Part shown: positions 10,435 through 21,178 of the stretch, in pieces | How positions within the stretch are numbered: the first letter of the stretch is position 1 | How the letters are laid out: every line of letters begins with the position of its first letter | Source: Lobosporangium transversale | Taxonomy: Eukaryota; Mortierellomycota; Mortierellomycetes; Mortierellales; Mortierellaceae | NCBI RefSeq assembly: GCF_002105155.1 | Contig: NW_019028979.1 | Span: 310,001-374,000, forward strand | DNA: 64,000 nt | Reading direction: 5' to 3' | Notes under the pieces: generated by a model | What the model was told of the DNA's origin: nothing | What the model saw: the letters and a program-made list of their open reading frames with translations, nothing else | Databases searched by the model: none | Made by a program: the position numbers and the translations under genes

Positions 10435-12922
10435 AAAAAGGTAACCCCAAGACTACACATTAATATGCAAATATGCATAAATCGCCTTCGAAAACGTATG
10501 AATAAATAAACTATTGGGCGTTTCTCATGTCGCGTCGCTTTACGTGGACAATGGCGTCATTAAATTAATGAAAGCCAAACTTCTATATATTCATGACCAC
10601 AAATAGCCAGTGGATCACAAATAGACAGCCCATCAGTCTCTCAATGGAGTGTATTTATATGTATTCTGTATTCATTTTTTGCATGAATTTAGACTATGGT
10701 GTCTTAAAGCCCAGTACAGTCTGCCTTCAAGAAGTGGGCCATTTTGACCCACTTGCTAATGGAATTTGGCGCCTATTTAATTCAATCGAATAAATAAAAA
10801 AACTAGCATTTAATATCAGCCCCTTAATAATGCAGAAATTATTAAGGGACGTATCCGTTAGCTAGTTTGCAACCGATTTCATTAGGCTCTACAAACTCAC
10901 TGGCAAGTGGGCCATTTTGACCATTTTGACCCACTTCTTGAGTAGACTGTAGATGAAAAAGGTAACTCATGGCTGTGGCGAGGACTCTTTCACCTTATTA
11001 GTTGTACAAACAAAACGACAGAAGAAAGAGGTTGATGTTAGACTAGCCGTGCTTTTTTTTTTTTGACACTCGTGACAGAGAGTGCGCTTTTGTTTGTGTG
11101 TTTGTGAGTTTTTGTACTTTCGGTCAACGGAAAAAGCCAAATGAGAGACAAGGGGGCGTCGCTTTAGTGGATATTCATCATAACCCCTATTTCAAGCGAA
11201 AATGATTGTTTCTGTGAATGTGGAATGTTTGTAAAGCAAAATAGCAAAAACAGCTTAAACAGCATAACTCGCATTATTCATTCTTTAAAAAAGCAAAGAT
11301 GTGGTTGCACAAGTTCTCTTCTTTCACCCCTTGACTTCTCAACGCAGCAAAGGCGGCGGAAGCATTGCCAGAATCAGTAAAAAAAGGTGCTGTTGTGCCT
11401 TGATTCTTCTCTGCGTGTACATTAATAAAAACAAACAGGAAAGGAAAATAAACGAACAAAATCCTGTTCCCGCTGGCTGGGAAAAGGCTCTTTTTTTCTT
11501 TTTTGTTTTTTGCAAAGGAAATGACAGGTCGTTTGTTTGTGCACGAATCCACTTTTTCTCTCATTACTGGTCTGCAGAGCACCTTCCAACATGCAGGCCA
11601 GCAAGTAGCAGGAGTAGGGGTAAGGACGGGGAGTGGAAGAGGAGGGTACAGTCCCTGTAGTGAATCAAAATACCCTGTATGGAAAAAGTTTCTCAAAACA
11701 TTCGTGGTTGGAAACGGATCAAGGCAGGAAACAGCAAGAAAAAGATGTCCATGTGGATCATTTGAGACCCATATTGTTCTTTACGTTTCTTATTTTGTCC
11801 AATCGATCCACCCACATCGTTTTTCTTCTTTTTTGTTTTCAACTCTAAACAATACTTACAGTCTGCTAGATATTTTTGTGTGCGTGAGCGTATGTGGATG
11901 TATGGATTTAATAGTTGGACAGTTAGGAATGCATGCTCAAGCATGGGATAGCATGGGAATATCCGTACTCTGCAAAGGCTACGTGGCATAGAGCACCAAT
12001 GACAAAACGCTCATTCTTTCTCTCTCTATTCCTTTTTTTCTTTTTTTTTTTTTTTTTTCTATTAGGCACTCGACCATCATAACCATATATTCCATGTTGC
12101 AAGGGCGCAAAAGGAAGAGATCAATGGATGTTAGGATGCAGGATTATCGCAAATTAACCCAAGGATGATCAATACAGTATGAACGAGAGTGGTGTTCAAG
12201 GAGAAGAGGAAGGGGTAGGAAGAAGAAAATAGAAAAAGAAGAAGGAAGATCCAGTCAGGATATGGGGTCCTCACGATTCAAATGTAAGCCATACATCACT
12301 TCAGCCTAGACCAAGAGAGCTCACTCCTACATTCATCTGGACACATTGAGTGGTTGATGAATAAAAAGGGTCATGACCATGGCTCTAGCCCTCAGAGACT
12401 GCAAGGTTTCCCTTGCAGAAAGTAGAAGGAACCAAGGATTGCATTGTGTTGATGGTCTAGTTTTTTTGTTTTTTGTTTTTTAGTTTGAAATAAAAAAAGA
12501 ACAACGCACAGTTACAATCACTGAACCCACACCTGCACTTTGTCACTCCTCCGATCTTTTTTTTATCTTTCTGTTTCTTTCTCTCCCTCTCTCTCCTTTT
12601 GCTCTTAGCATTCAACTCGTTCAATTCTCTCATTCATCCACAGTACATTCACTCTCTCACTCTCATTCTCATCGTCATACTTATCCTCATTCCCATCTCT
12701 TTTACTGCTTCCATCCTTTTTTTTTTAATAGTTTTACCGTCTCTTTTTATCCTCTTACTCGCTTCTATCTTCCCCACTCTGACGCAGGCACGGAAGAAGA
12801 GAGAGTCTGAGTGAGTGAGTGAAATTGTATGCAAGGAGAGCAACGATAATAGTAGCAATCTTATCGCACTAAAAAAAATTTTCTGCTTGCTCAACCGTTC
12901 AACTGTCTACATTTTGTGCTCA
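10435..12922. other. Long spacer between hydrolase and Ser-rich protein genes
   Basis: Apart from the mariner-type MITE listed separately, no gene is supported. From about 12540 to 12800 the + strand is pyrimidine-rich and is probably the leader of the gene starting at 12923. Frames near 11274-11990 are open on both strands but show no domain, no codon bias and no splice context. A T19 tract lies near 12040. Confidence 0.5.
10717..10949. mobile_element. Tc1/mariner-type MITE, 233 bp
   Basis: The left end CAGTCTGCCTTCAAGAAGTG is matched in reverse complement at the right end by CAGTCTACTCAAGAAGTG, and both ends abut TA (10715-10716 and 10950-10951). CAGT termini with a TA duplication are the hallmark of Tc1/mariner elements. 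Each end also carries its own small palindrome, AAGTGGG...CCCACTT. The centre is a hairpin with 10-11-bp arms (CCTTAATAAT / ATTATTAAGG, about 10823-10850), flanked by CTAGC/GCTAG. There is no coding capacity, so it is non-autonomous. Confidence 0.8.
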
Positions 12923-14506
12923 ATGCTCCGTCAGAGTCGCCCTCATACTCCCCCCACTTCTACTAATATCAATGTTGGCCCGAGAAATCCCTCCCCAGGT
13001 CAACAAGCAACTCCCCATCCTTTCCTTCAGTCACCTACACATGCACGCTCCAACTCCGGCACTATGATATATCCCCCATTTTCGCCTTCATCACAGCCAC
13101 GCTCTTCGCACACAATCTCAAAAGACGCGTCCTCTTTCAGGAAGGACCCTTCAGCTCTATTAACATCGGCTGAAACGGCAACAGCAGCACAACCTTTGTC
13201 ATCAGAACCAGAGAGATCAAGTATGCTTTCATTTGCAGCTGGATACAGTTTACATTTACAAGCAATAGTGTCGCCTACCATTGCCAAGCCTATAGCTGTC
13301 TATCCTCAGGAACACCCACAACGTAAACGGTTTTCACCACGCTTTAGTGGCTCTTCAGTGTCCTATACAACATATTCGTCTGCGCTTGCTTTAACATTCC
13401 ACCAGCAGCAGCAACTATTGCAGCAGCATCAACAACAACAGCAGCAGCAACGCAAGTGTCACCATCCATTGGTTGACCGTTTAGATAAACATAGTGACAA
13501 CAGCCTACCAAGTTGTGACCCGCACCAACACTATGTTTATAATCTCGACAACCGAGCACAACATCGTCATACCTACACTTCTCCACCTTCGCCTTGTACT
13601 GCTCTTGACGCGTCGTCATGTCACTGTTCGCGACCAAGTCGATGCTCCCACTCACACTCATACCCCCATCCTCCGTCTCAATCCTCAATCCCTTCAGGCA
13701 ACAGTGCCAGTCATGTCAGCATATCGTCCTCTTTAAGCGTTGCATCTGCCTCAACAGAGACAAACTCCGTTGCATCAGCCACTACGGGCATGGATCAATG
13801 CTCCCCCATCCTTTCTCATGCTATTACGGCTGCATTATCAGACGTGATCCTCTTGGGAAAGCCGGCAGCAGCGACAGCGCTAGTTGCGGATCACCATGCA
13901 GTGTCCCTTAATTCACAAATGCTTGATTTTAATTCGCCTGTGGAGAACGGACTTGTCTCTGTGCCCTCCTCACCCCATAGTAGTACCAGGACACCGTCTC
14001 CTATGCGAAGTAGAAGGACGTCTTCGTCATTGGCTTCACCGTCTTCATCTGCTACATCCGCTTTATCTGTTGAGGATAACGAACGGGACTATGAATGTTG
14101 CTACAACGACTCTGTATTGTCGTACTCTTCCTCAGCTTCCCTGCCACTTAAACCGTACCTGAAAGGGCCCGATACTTTGTTGATGCAAACACAACAAACA
14201 CAGCATCAGCAGGCACGTCAACAAAGACCCAGCAAACAAGCACGTTGTCATAATCATCATCTCCAAAGACGTCATGCACAGCAAGCGCTAGCAGCACAGA
14301 GTCAGGGACAACAATACGTATCTTCAAAAATGGTTCCTTCAGGCACCTATAAGCGTTCCTGTCCCTCACCAAACTCACCACAGGCGATTGCCCAAAATTC
14401 TACTCGTTACATCCGGTTCCTGTGGCTACCCTTGTTGCCACTGCTAATCCTTGCATTAGGCCCAACTTCAACCAAATTTGAGACCCCTACCAGATATGCT
14501 GTATAG
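12923..14506 (+). CDS. Ser/His/Gln-rich protein with C-terminal membrane anchor
   Basis: An uninterrupted frame of 527 residues starts from the first ATG (MLRQSRPHTP). It is dominated by Ser, Pro, Thr, His and Gln, with a poly-Gln tract near 160-177 and a Cys/His-rich patch near 230-252 (ASSCHCSRPSRCSHSHSY). Several TPSP/SPSP-like motifs suggest phosphorylation. One strongly hydrophobic segment (FLWLPLLPLLILALG, about 496-510) sits close to the C-terminus, which fits a tail-anchored protein. I do not recognise a family. The frame is long for chance and has a pyrimidine-rich leader like its neighbours, so I call it a real gene, but the function is unknown. Confidence 0.6.
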   Translation: MLRQSRPHTPPTSTNINVGPRNPSPGQQATPHPFLQSPTHARSNSGTMIYPPFSPSSQPRSSHTISKDASSFRKDPSALLTSAETATAAQPLSSEPERSSMLSFAAGYSLHLQAIVSPTIAKPIAVYPQEHPQRKRFSPRFSGSSVSYTTYSSALALTFHQQQQLLQQHQQQQQQQRKCHHPLVDRLDKHSDNSLPSCDPHQHYVYNLDNRAQHRHTYTSPPSPCTALDASSCHCSRPSRCSHSHSYPHPPSQSSIPSGNSASHVSISSSLSVASASTETNSVASATTGMDQCSPILSHAITAALSDVILLGKPAAATALVADHHAVSLNSQMLDFNSPVENGLVSVPSSPHSSTRTPSPMRSRRTSSSLASPSSSATSALSVEDNERDYECCYNDSVLSYSSSASLPLKPYLKGPDTLLMQTQQTQHQQARQQRPSKQARCHNHHLQRRHAQQALAAQSQGQQYVSSKMVPSGTYKRSCPSPNSPQAIAQNSTRYIRFLWLPLLPLLILALGPTSTKFETPTRYAV

Positions 14507-14973
14507 TTTTTCTTATTCCCTACTCTCTTCTTCTCTACCTTCACATTGCATCTACTAATCCTTTTTGATTTAATCCCATAACCACTGTATAATCTCTTCA
14601 ATTTTACACTCGGAAAAAAAAATACCCTCTTTATATTTTCTCCCTGCATTACACCTTTATATTATTGCTCGTGATTTACTTTACTACTATTCCTATTGTC
14701 TATGAAATAATTAAAAATGATAATAAAAAAAAAAGTAAACGTTCTATGATCAAAATGAATCAATGTTAAACATGATGTAATGGAAACACGCCAACAAAAA
14801 AAAAAAGTTATGACTTGAGTTGAGAAACATGACAGAGATAAGAAACAATCAAAACTTAAATCCATGCTCTGTCCAGGGACCTGAATTGGTTTCCTTTTTT
14901 GAATAGACGCGATTCAATTATCTGTTGATCTGTACGGTTTTTAAAGTTAGTCCAGAAATTCAGGGGCAAAAGA
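14507..14973. other. 3' flank of the Ser-rich gene
   Basis: A/T-rich sequence with A runs near 14725 and 14796, holding the likely polyadenylation region of the upstream gene. No other feature is seen. Confidence 0.5.
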
Positions 14974-15498
14974 TTAGAGAGGATACAGGAGACAGAACTT
15001 ACAAATTTTTTGTGGGTGTGCCGGCACCCAAATACTTGTGTCTAGCATCGTGCGCTCTGCAGCCGGAGCAGGCGACTCTTCCGTGGGCTTGTACTTTGCA
15101 GGCCTCTCTTGCCTCTCAATTTGAGCAAGACCGATTCTTGCGATGTTTTCCGCCCCTACTGCGTCACGGTCGAAGAATACCTTACATGTCCGGCAATATT
15201 TAGAGCGAGGGTACACCGTCTCTAAAAAGCTATCGCAGAGGGGTCAGGGACAGCGGGCGCTGGTGTAAAATTCGTGCGCTCCTACAGCGAAGTGTCCTCG
15301 TGCTTTGACCTAAGCGTTTCAAATGGCAGTCGTTTATTAGCAAGGGTTCTATAGCTTTCCAGCTTTTCTTACTTTTTTTAAAAAAAGCCATACCTGTGTG
15401 ACAAGGTGTCTCGTTATAGCAGTGTGCTTGCTGGGAACTCCTACTACTTTCAAAGGACCCTCCATATACAGCATACAGTGTCGATGTCGATCCTTTGT
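14974..15498 (-). pseudogene. Decayed Fanzor (eukaryotic TnpB-like) C-terminal remnant
   Basis: On the minus strand, two segments join through what looks like an old intron (donor at 15393, acceptor ending 15310). The first, about 15498-15394, ends VVGVPSKHTAITRHLVTQ. The second, 15309-14974, reads VKARGHFAVGAHEFYTSARC, then P, a stop, PLC, and then YPRSKYCRTCKVFFDRDAVG followed by AENIARIG. The HEFYTS block, two Cys-pair motifs of a zinc ribbon and the DRD-x5-NI signature are the RuvC-III end of TnpB/Fanzor RNA-guided nucleases. One in-frame TGA lies inside the zinc ribbon, and no N-terminal domain or RuvC-I motif is found upstream. This is therefore a dead 5'-truncated copy. No flanking inverted repeats were recognised. 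Confidence 0.75.
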
Positions 15499-18196
15499 TA
15501 CACAATTTTGTTTTTTTTCAGTTTCTTTTGCACTGGCCCTTGCTTTGTGCTTTGTGAGGAATTTAATGAATAGAAGAAGATTTATAATTTTGAACAGGGG
15601 TAATAAATGCATTGACAGATATGACTTGGTGATTATATCCTTGTCAAAGGTAACAACTAAAGAAAAAAAAAAAAAAGCCTTTTTTATCAGAGAATGCCTT
15701 CATATGATGCTCTTTGCTCCAACAGCCCCAGTACTATTGCGTTAAAGCAGAGATATTCGTTGACTATCAGATTCCGGCATCAATGGCGGAGATAGGAGTG
15801 ATGTAGTTGCATGCGCTTATTGCTTGGAGTAAAAGCTATCTAAGCACCCTTTCTTACTGGACGATACCTTGTTAATGGTGATATTGCGCAGCGCCTTGTG
15901 GATGGAGGGAGAGCAGAAGCGAGAGTGGTGGTTTTTGGCGGTCGTTTGGTGTGTGTATGTGTGAATTTGATAGTTAATACCAATCGCCAAAACATATGCA
16001 TCTAGAAATACAGAAGCGAGATTGATACCGACGCGTCTGATCCTTTCCTAGGGATTGTTACAACCATGGTATGATTGTGGAGTGGCCACCAAAATAAAGT
16101 TTGTTTGGAGGCACCAATGGAAAACGCTTGTGTTTTGAACAAAAAAAGACGCCACGATGTAAAATGTGTTTATACATGTACAGAAACCAAAGAGATGCTT
16201 CAGCTGCTTATTCGTGCACACAGTGATTGACGAACAAAAAAGGAAACAAGATTTGCGAAACAATAAAAAAAAAGCCCGCGATGAAAGAAGGCATGTGCAG
16301 ACAACAAATAAACACAGCAACTGTTTGCTCACATACATTTTTTTCACCGTTGTGTCTGTATCTCTTCTAAGCTTTCTGTCTGGCCGTTTAACACAAGGAA
16401 CCCTCAGAAAAAGAAATACCTCGCATGATTGGTGCCAGGTCTGAAAACAACAATAATGCAATGCTGTACGTGGAAGATAGGGTCTAGAAACTATACCATT
16501 GATCACAACTGCTACTCATGCTCTCTTGCCAAGGACTTGAACAGGCATACCAACCCTTTCTTCCTTGCTCTCATAACCGCTCACATCCTTTCGATGCATT
16601 CTTTCGCCGTTTATGTCCACTACATCTGAACCACACAAGTTCACCACTCACTCCAACAGAGATATTTGTATCACCTTGGGTATGATATGTTGCTGTGGTT
16701 TCCTCTGGTTTCAACAGGCCCAACAAACTCTATTAGCAATGTTTACCAACCCAGATATATCAAGGGAACACAAGAAGACGAGGAAGCAAATGATGTGACA
16801 AATCAAGTCTTGCCGAACAAGCTCCATGGTGCGGTAGAATGAATCAACTCAGATTGCCTTCCTTTCAAGTCGAGACTACGGCGGCGAATATTACCACTGC
16901 TATTACACTAGTCAATAAATAAACGATACAATGGACTCCCAAGCGGATGCTAGGATCATGCGAAAATCTTCATAAGTTTTTTATTTGCACAAATAAAGAA
17001 GCCAGGATAGCTCCATGACAATTTAGTTTTCGGTCATTTATTTCGACATCGAAATAAAATTTCAAGACAATGCCCATGGATTGCTGGATTTTAAGCCCAT
17101 TTATAATGGCAAATTTGCCCTTGTTACGGACGAAGGGATAAGGTTCGATATCATCTTAGGTTGAAAATTGACTGCAAGCCAGCCTAGCTTCTCAGGTTTG
17201 TACCAGGTCACTACATTTCAGTTGCTAGATTTTAAAAAGGAAGTTTGAAGGCTTAAATACGTACGGCCAACGCAACTCATTTCAGAAGAAGCACAGAAGA
17301 AGCATAGAAACAGGAAAAGGGAACACCTCGACAACTGTTTTATTGCTGTAATCCTTATCTTCCATCAACATTTTGGAGCTACTTTTTGGCTACCTTTTTT
17401 TTTTGTTATCTACTTTTTGGCTACCGTGGACCACTCCACTCTGAATCAGTAACATGATACTATTCTTTAGCGAGGTTATCCAGCTGCCTGGGATCATCGA
17501 TCAAAAGACCGGTTCACTCAGATCTATTACCAAAGCCTTTTTTTTTTTTTTTTTTTTTTTTTTTCTTTCTTTTACTGACGTCGCGACTTAATTGATTAGT
17601 CATGTTCGAAAAAGAGCGTAATCAAGCCCGATCAACCTTGATTTCATCTTCATCCACCTTAAACCGCTCTTTTTGTGCAGTGATGCAAGCTAGTCGCCAT
17701 TTTTTGGTTAAACTGATTCAATAGTCACCAAAAAATTGTGGAATGAATATGCTAAACCTTGCTGTACGTAGCATTCTTTTTCTATAAGCACTGAAAAACA
17801 CTAAGCAAAAAATGAATGTCATATTTTAAAAGACAAATAACCAATTCTATTTGACATTACACTGCTCTTGATAAACAAATTTGTTCGAGATAAAAAAAAT
17901 TGATCGAATGAGATGGAAGTGGACCACAAGATATTACAAATGTAAACATCATTTGTATATCATGGATGTGAATAGATATATTTATACCATCTCAAACAAT
18001 ATGTAGTAGTGTGGGGAAACAAACTCTATCCAAACTGTTCATTAGCGACATTCTTCATGCGAACAGACTCGATATTCCTTATTTTATATGACAAATAAAA
18101 TGGTTCGCCGATTAATATAACTTGATTGTCCCACAAAGAGTCTTAAAGTTCATATGCATTCAGCGCCATGTTAATTAATAACGCGATATTTAGTAT

Positions 18197-18378
18197 CCTC
18201 CAACTCGTTTGGTCAGTGATTCATATATTTTCTATTCAAAAACGATGATTGAATTGATTTGGTGGCTGATTTTGACATTTCACCCTCCGTGACGAACTGG
18301 TGCCAAGGAATATAATTGGCTCCCAATTCAATCAAGACTATTCAAAAATATATGAATCACTGACCAAATGGGACGGAG
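18197..18378. mobile_element. MITE, 'ATTTGGTCA' family, copy 1
   Basis: Inverted termini of about 35 bases: the left end contains TTTGGTCAGTGATTCATATA, and the right end is its reverse complement followed by TGGGACGGAG and TA. A TA dinucleotide precedes the left end. The element is about 182 bp with no coding capacity. TA flanks suggest a mariner-type origin; the left outer 15 bases have diverged from the right. Confidence 0.65.
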
Positions 18379-18560
18379 TATAAATATATTTGTGGCCAAG
18401 TGGCATGAATAAAAAAAGCGATAGTGCTCGTTAACTTCTACATGTGTTAAGTACTGGAACACATTACACATGTATATTTATATATATATATATAGATACA
18501 GGGTGAGATTCCTAATTAAATATATCGCTCATTATTTCGGGTTTCGCGTCATGTGAAGAT

Positions 18561-18591
<31 letters not shown>

Positions 18592-18779
18592 CGTTGGAAC
18601 AACGACTCAGCGTACATGTGTAACATCAAAAGCAAATAACTCCAATGTGTACAAAAAAAAGTTTATCATAGACAATCATTCCACCTACAGCTTCAACCTC
18701 CATATTATCCTTCTACCCTGTTCAAATCTCTTGATAAAATAAGTTATACTACATTTTTATACAAAATAATATATGTATA

Positions 18780-18952
18780 GTCCGTTTCATTTGGTCACGA
18801 TCCCTTATATTTTTTAAATACTCTCAAGGATATTGACAGCCAATTAACTCGCTTGTTCCAAGTTCATCAGGCAGTGAGACGCCACTAAGACCAATTTAAT
18901 CATCGTTTTTTGGATTAAAGTTATATGGGATCGCGACCAAATGAAATGGGTG
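18780..18952. mobile_element. MITE, 'ATTTGGTCA' family, copy 2
   Basis: The left end is GTCCGTTTCATTTGGTCACG, and the right end in reverse complement reads CACCCATTTCATTTGGTCGCGATCCC. The arms are about 30 bp with few mismatches and enclose about 170 bp of A/T-rich, non-coding DNA. It lies 400 bp from copy 1 and shares the TTTGGTCA core near each terminus. Exact ends are uncertain by a few bases. Confidence 0.65.
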
Positions 18953-19265
18953 ATATATAAATATATCAGTATTGGTACACGGTACACGTAAAGCATTGGT
19001 GGCGCAAACTAAATCAAGAAGATATAGTAAATTTATACATATGAATGTATATATATTTCAGCGAAACTTATTTTCCAGATAAGACATCTCTTACCATATT
19101 TTGTTGATTCAATAAGGATGTTGAAAATAAATGAATATGGATGTAAATTCTCTGCCTTTCTGGTTTACGTTCATTTCCATGGTTCATCGACAAAACATTA
19201 TTTCAATGGAATTTATCTTTTTGTTTACTGCTGTGTCAATTATTTTTTTTTTTTTTTATTTTTTG

Positions 19266-19297
<32 letters not shown>

Positions 19298-19703
19298 ATG
19301 CATGCATGCATGCGCGTACAGCAACTGAGTATGGAATTTGTATCCTCTAAAATATGCAATGCACAATCATTCGGGAAGCAGATTGAAATGAAATAACTGT
19401 GAAGGCAACAGGCATAAACATAGACAAAGCTTTGTCTATCAGCCGTACCCGGCTCCGATTGAAAGGTAGATATACAACGGGACAAGGCGGATACCGTTTG
19501 TATATAGCTCATATTTTGAAGTGAAGGGCTCACTGTATCCAGTTTTCCTCAATGTTGTACACACAGCACTTGTAATCAATGATTTTAATCCAATGGATGC
19601 ATGTGTCTATCTATTGAACCATACTGAAGACGACCAACACACTCGCTAGCTTCATCCTTCACAAAGATGATTAAAGATTGATAATATTTTATGCTCTACT
19701 TGA

Positions 19704-21178
19704 TTAAAACCCATCTAGTCGACAGATAGGGAGATAGTACTTGTCTAAGGTCCAGTATGCACGCTTAACACCATTCCATTCCTCTTCTTTCAAGCCGATA
19801 TCCATTTCTTCGTACTCAACTGTAAAGCCCATTTCGCTTAGTTCCAATTCAGAAATCCGATTATACACAGCATGGAAGAATTCGTTTGTGGCACCAAGTC
19901 CATTAAAGTATGAATACACTCCTCCTTCTTCAAGATGGTTTGGCACAACCTCATGGAATGCTCTCAGGTCCTCATAATATTCACCAAAGGTATCAAAGAA
20001 GATCCCATCATAGACTTCCAATTGATCCACTACATCTTGCCATCGTCCAAAGAGGATCTTAACACCTGGTTTCTTATCCCACCCTTCCTTGATCATATAT
20101 GCGTATACATCTGGGTGAGCTTCAATAATTGTGTGCTGTACAGGCGATCGCCTCTGGAGTTCTTTGTCAATCAAGCCTAGCCCAAACCCTACATTCAGTA
20201 CTCTTAGTCCTTCTTCGGGGCAAATCACTTCGGCATGACGAACCATTAAGGGTAATTCCCAACCCATCATCACACCATTCCTTTCAGCATCCAGTAGCCG
20301 GTCACCGTCGTCAGTGTAGTGGAGTGGTTGTGACAAATATGACGCGTTGGGTACTTCTGAGGCTGATTCTACCTTTTGCTTCTTTGATGCAGGTTCTGTT
20401 GATGGTTTGTCCTTTTCAGATAACGAAGAATTGGATGGTTCAACATCCTCAGATGTAACATTGACTAATGCCTCAACCTCTTTCTGATCGACGTGCTTTT
20501 CCTCCTCTTTCTCTTCCTTCTCTTCTCCTTCTTGTTCTTCTTGTTTTTCCTTCAATAGCTCCGCCTTGAGTTTTCTCTGCATGAGTCCCATCAAGAGTTC
20601 TGTGCGGACCCCTTCTTCTAGCAGAAAATCGTAAATCTCAGGTTGATTGAAAGATTTTGCATAATCGCCTACGGATTTGTAATCATCATCTACTAAATTC
20701 CACGGATGACCATAGCTCAATAATAGCTTGACAATCGGTAGGCTCCCAACCATAGTCGCAAAGTGAAGCATGGTCCTTCCGTGAGCCGCGCGGGCGCTAA
20801 AAAAAAAAAAAAGAGGGATGATGATAATGTCAGCCGATATGCCGATATGTGCCTCTGCTTTGAAGATTATGCTAATGATGTATATTTTCTCGACCCTGTC
20901 CTTGCTCCAATTGCTCTTGCTCTTGCTCCCTGCGCCCCACCTCCCCCACTATTTTCCGTTTCCCGTTTGCCCTGCGCAATCTTTTTTTTCTTTTTTTTTT
21001 TTTTGTACCTGTGGTTAGCGCCTTCTTTGAGCAGCTGTTCCACCTTGTTAACCTTGCCTTCAGCCACAGCCTGCATCAATTCCTGGCTCTTGGCAACCTC
21101 CTCACTTGTGGCCTCAATGACTTGCTCTGTTCGGACCAAGTTACTCTCGGGCACAGGATTGCGTTGTGATTCTTCCAT
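19704..21178 (-). CDS. RMT2: Protein arginine N-methyltransferase 2 (RMT2)
   Basis: Exons 21178-21009 and 20796-19704 give 420 residues. The N-terminal third has ankyrin-type repeats (HGRTMLHFATMVGSLPIVKL near 62-81). A Glu/Lys-rich acidic linker follows at about 125-190. The C-terminal half is the SAM-dependent methyltransferase domain, with motif I VLNVGFGLGLID near 255 and then TIIEAHPDVY and GIFFDTFGEYY. This domain order is specific to fungal Rmt2, which in yeast methylates the delta-nitrogen of an arginine in ribosomal protein L12. Length is typical. The intron is flanked by A/T tracts, with a T13 run before its acceptor. The start is the first ATG and fits the family. Confidence 0.93.

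Larger units (their letters stand above)
15499..19703. other. Gene-poor, A/T-rich spacer with MITEs
   Basis: No gene is supported over about 4.2 kb. It contains the two MITEs listed separately and T tracts at about 17538-17564 and 18563-18591. It also has a 9-bp hairpin (TTTATTTCG-acat-CGAAATAAA, about 17037-17058), a T/A foldback at about 19243-19296 and a (CATG)n stretch near 19297-19312. A minus-strand frame at 16048-16506 is Cys-rich and hydrophobic, but shows no domain. Confidence 0.5.

Noticed and set aside
11274-11990. Overlapping open frames on both strands
   Set aside because: Open in several frames at once with no recognisable motif; typical of chance in this composition.
15240-15260. 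Recoding of the in-frame TGA (readthrough or selenocysteine) in the Fanzor remnant
   Set aside because: The copy also lacks the N-terminal and RuvC-I regions, so decay is the simpler explanation.
16048-16506. Minus-strand frame of 152 codons, Cys- and Phe-rich
   Set aside because: No domain, no splice or leader context, composition follows local A/T bias.
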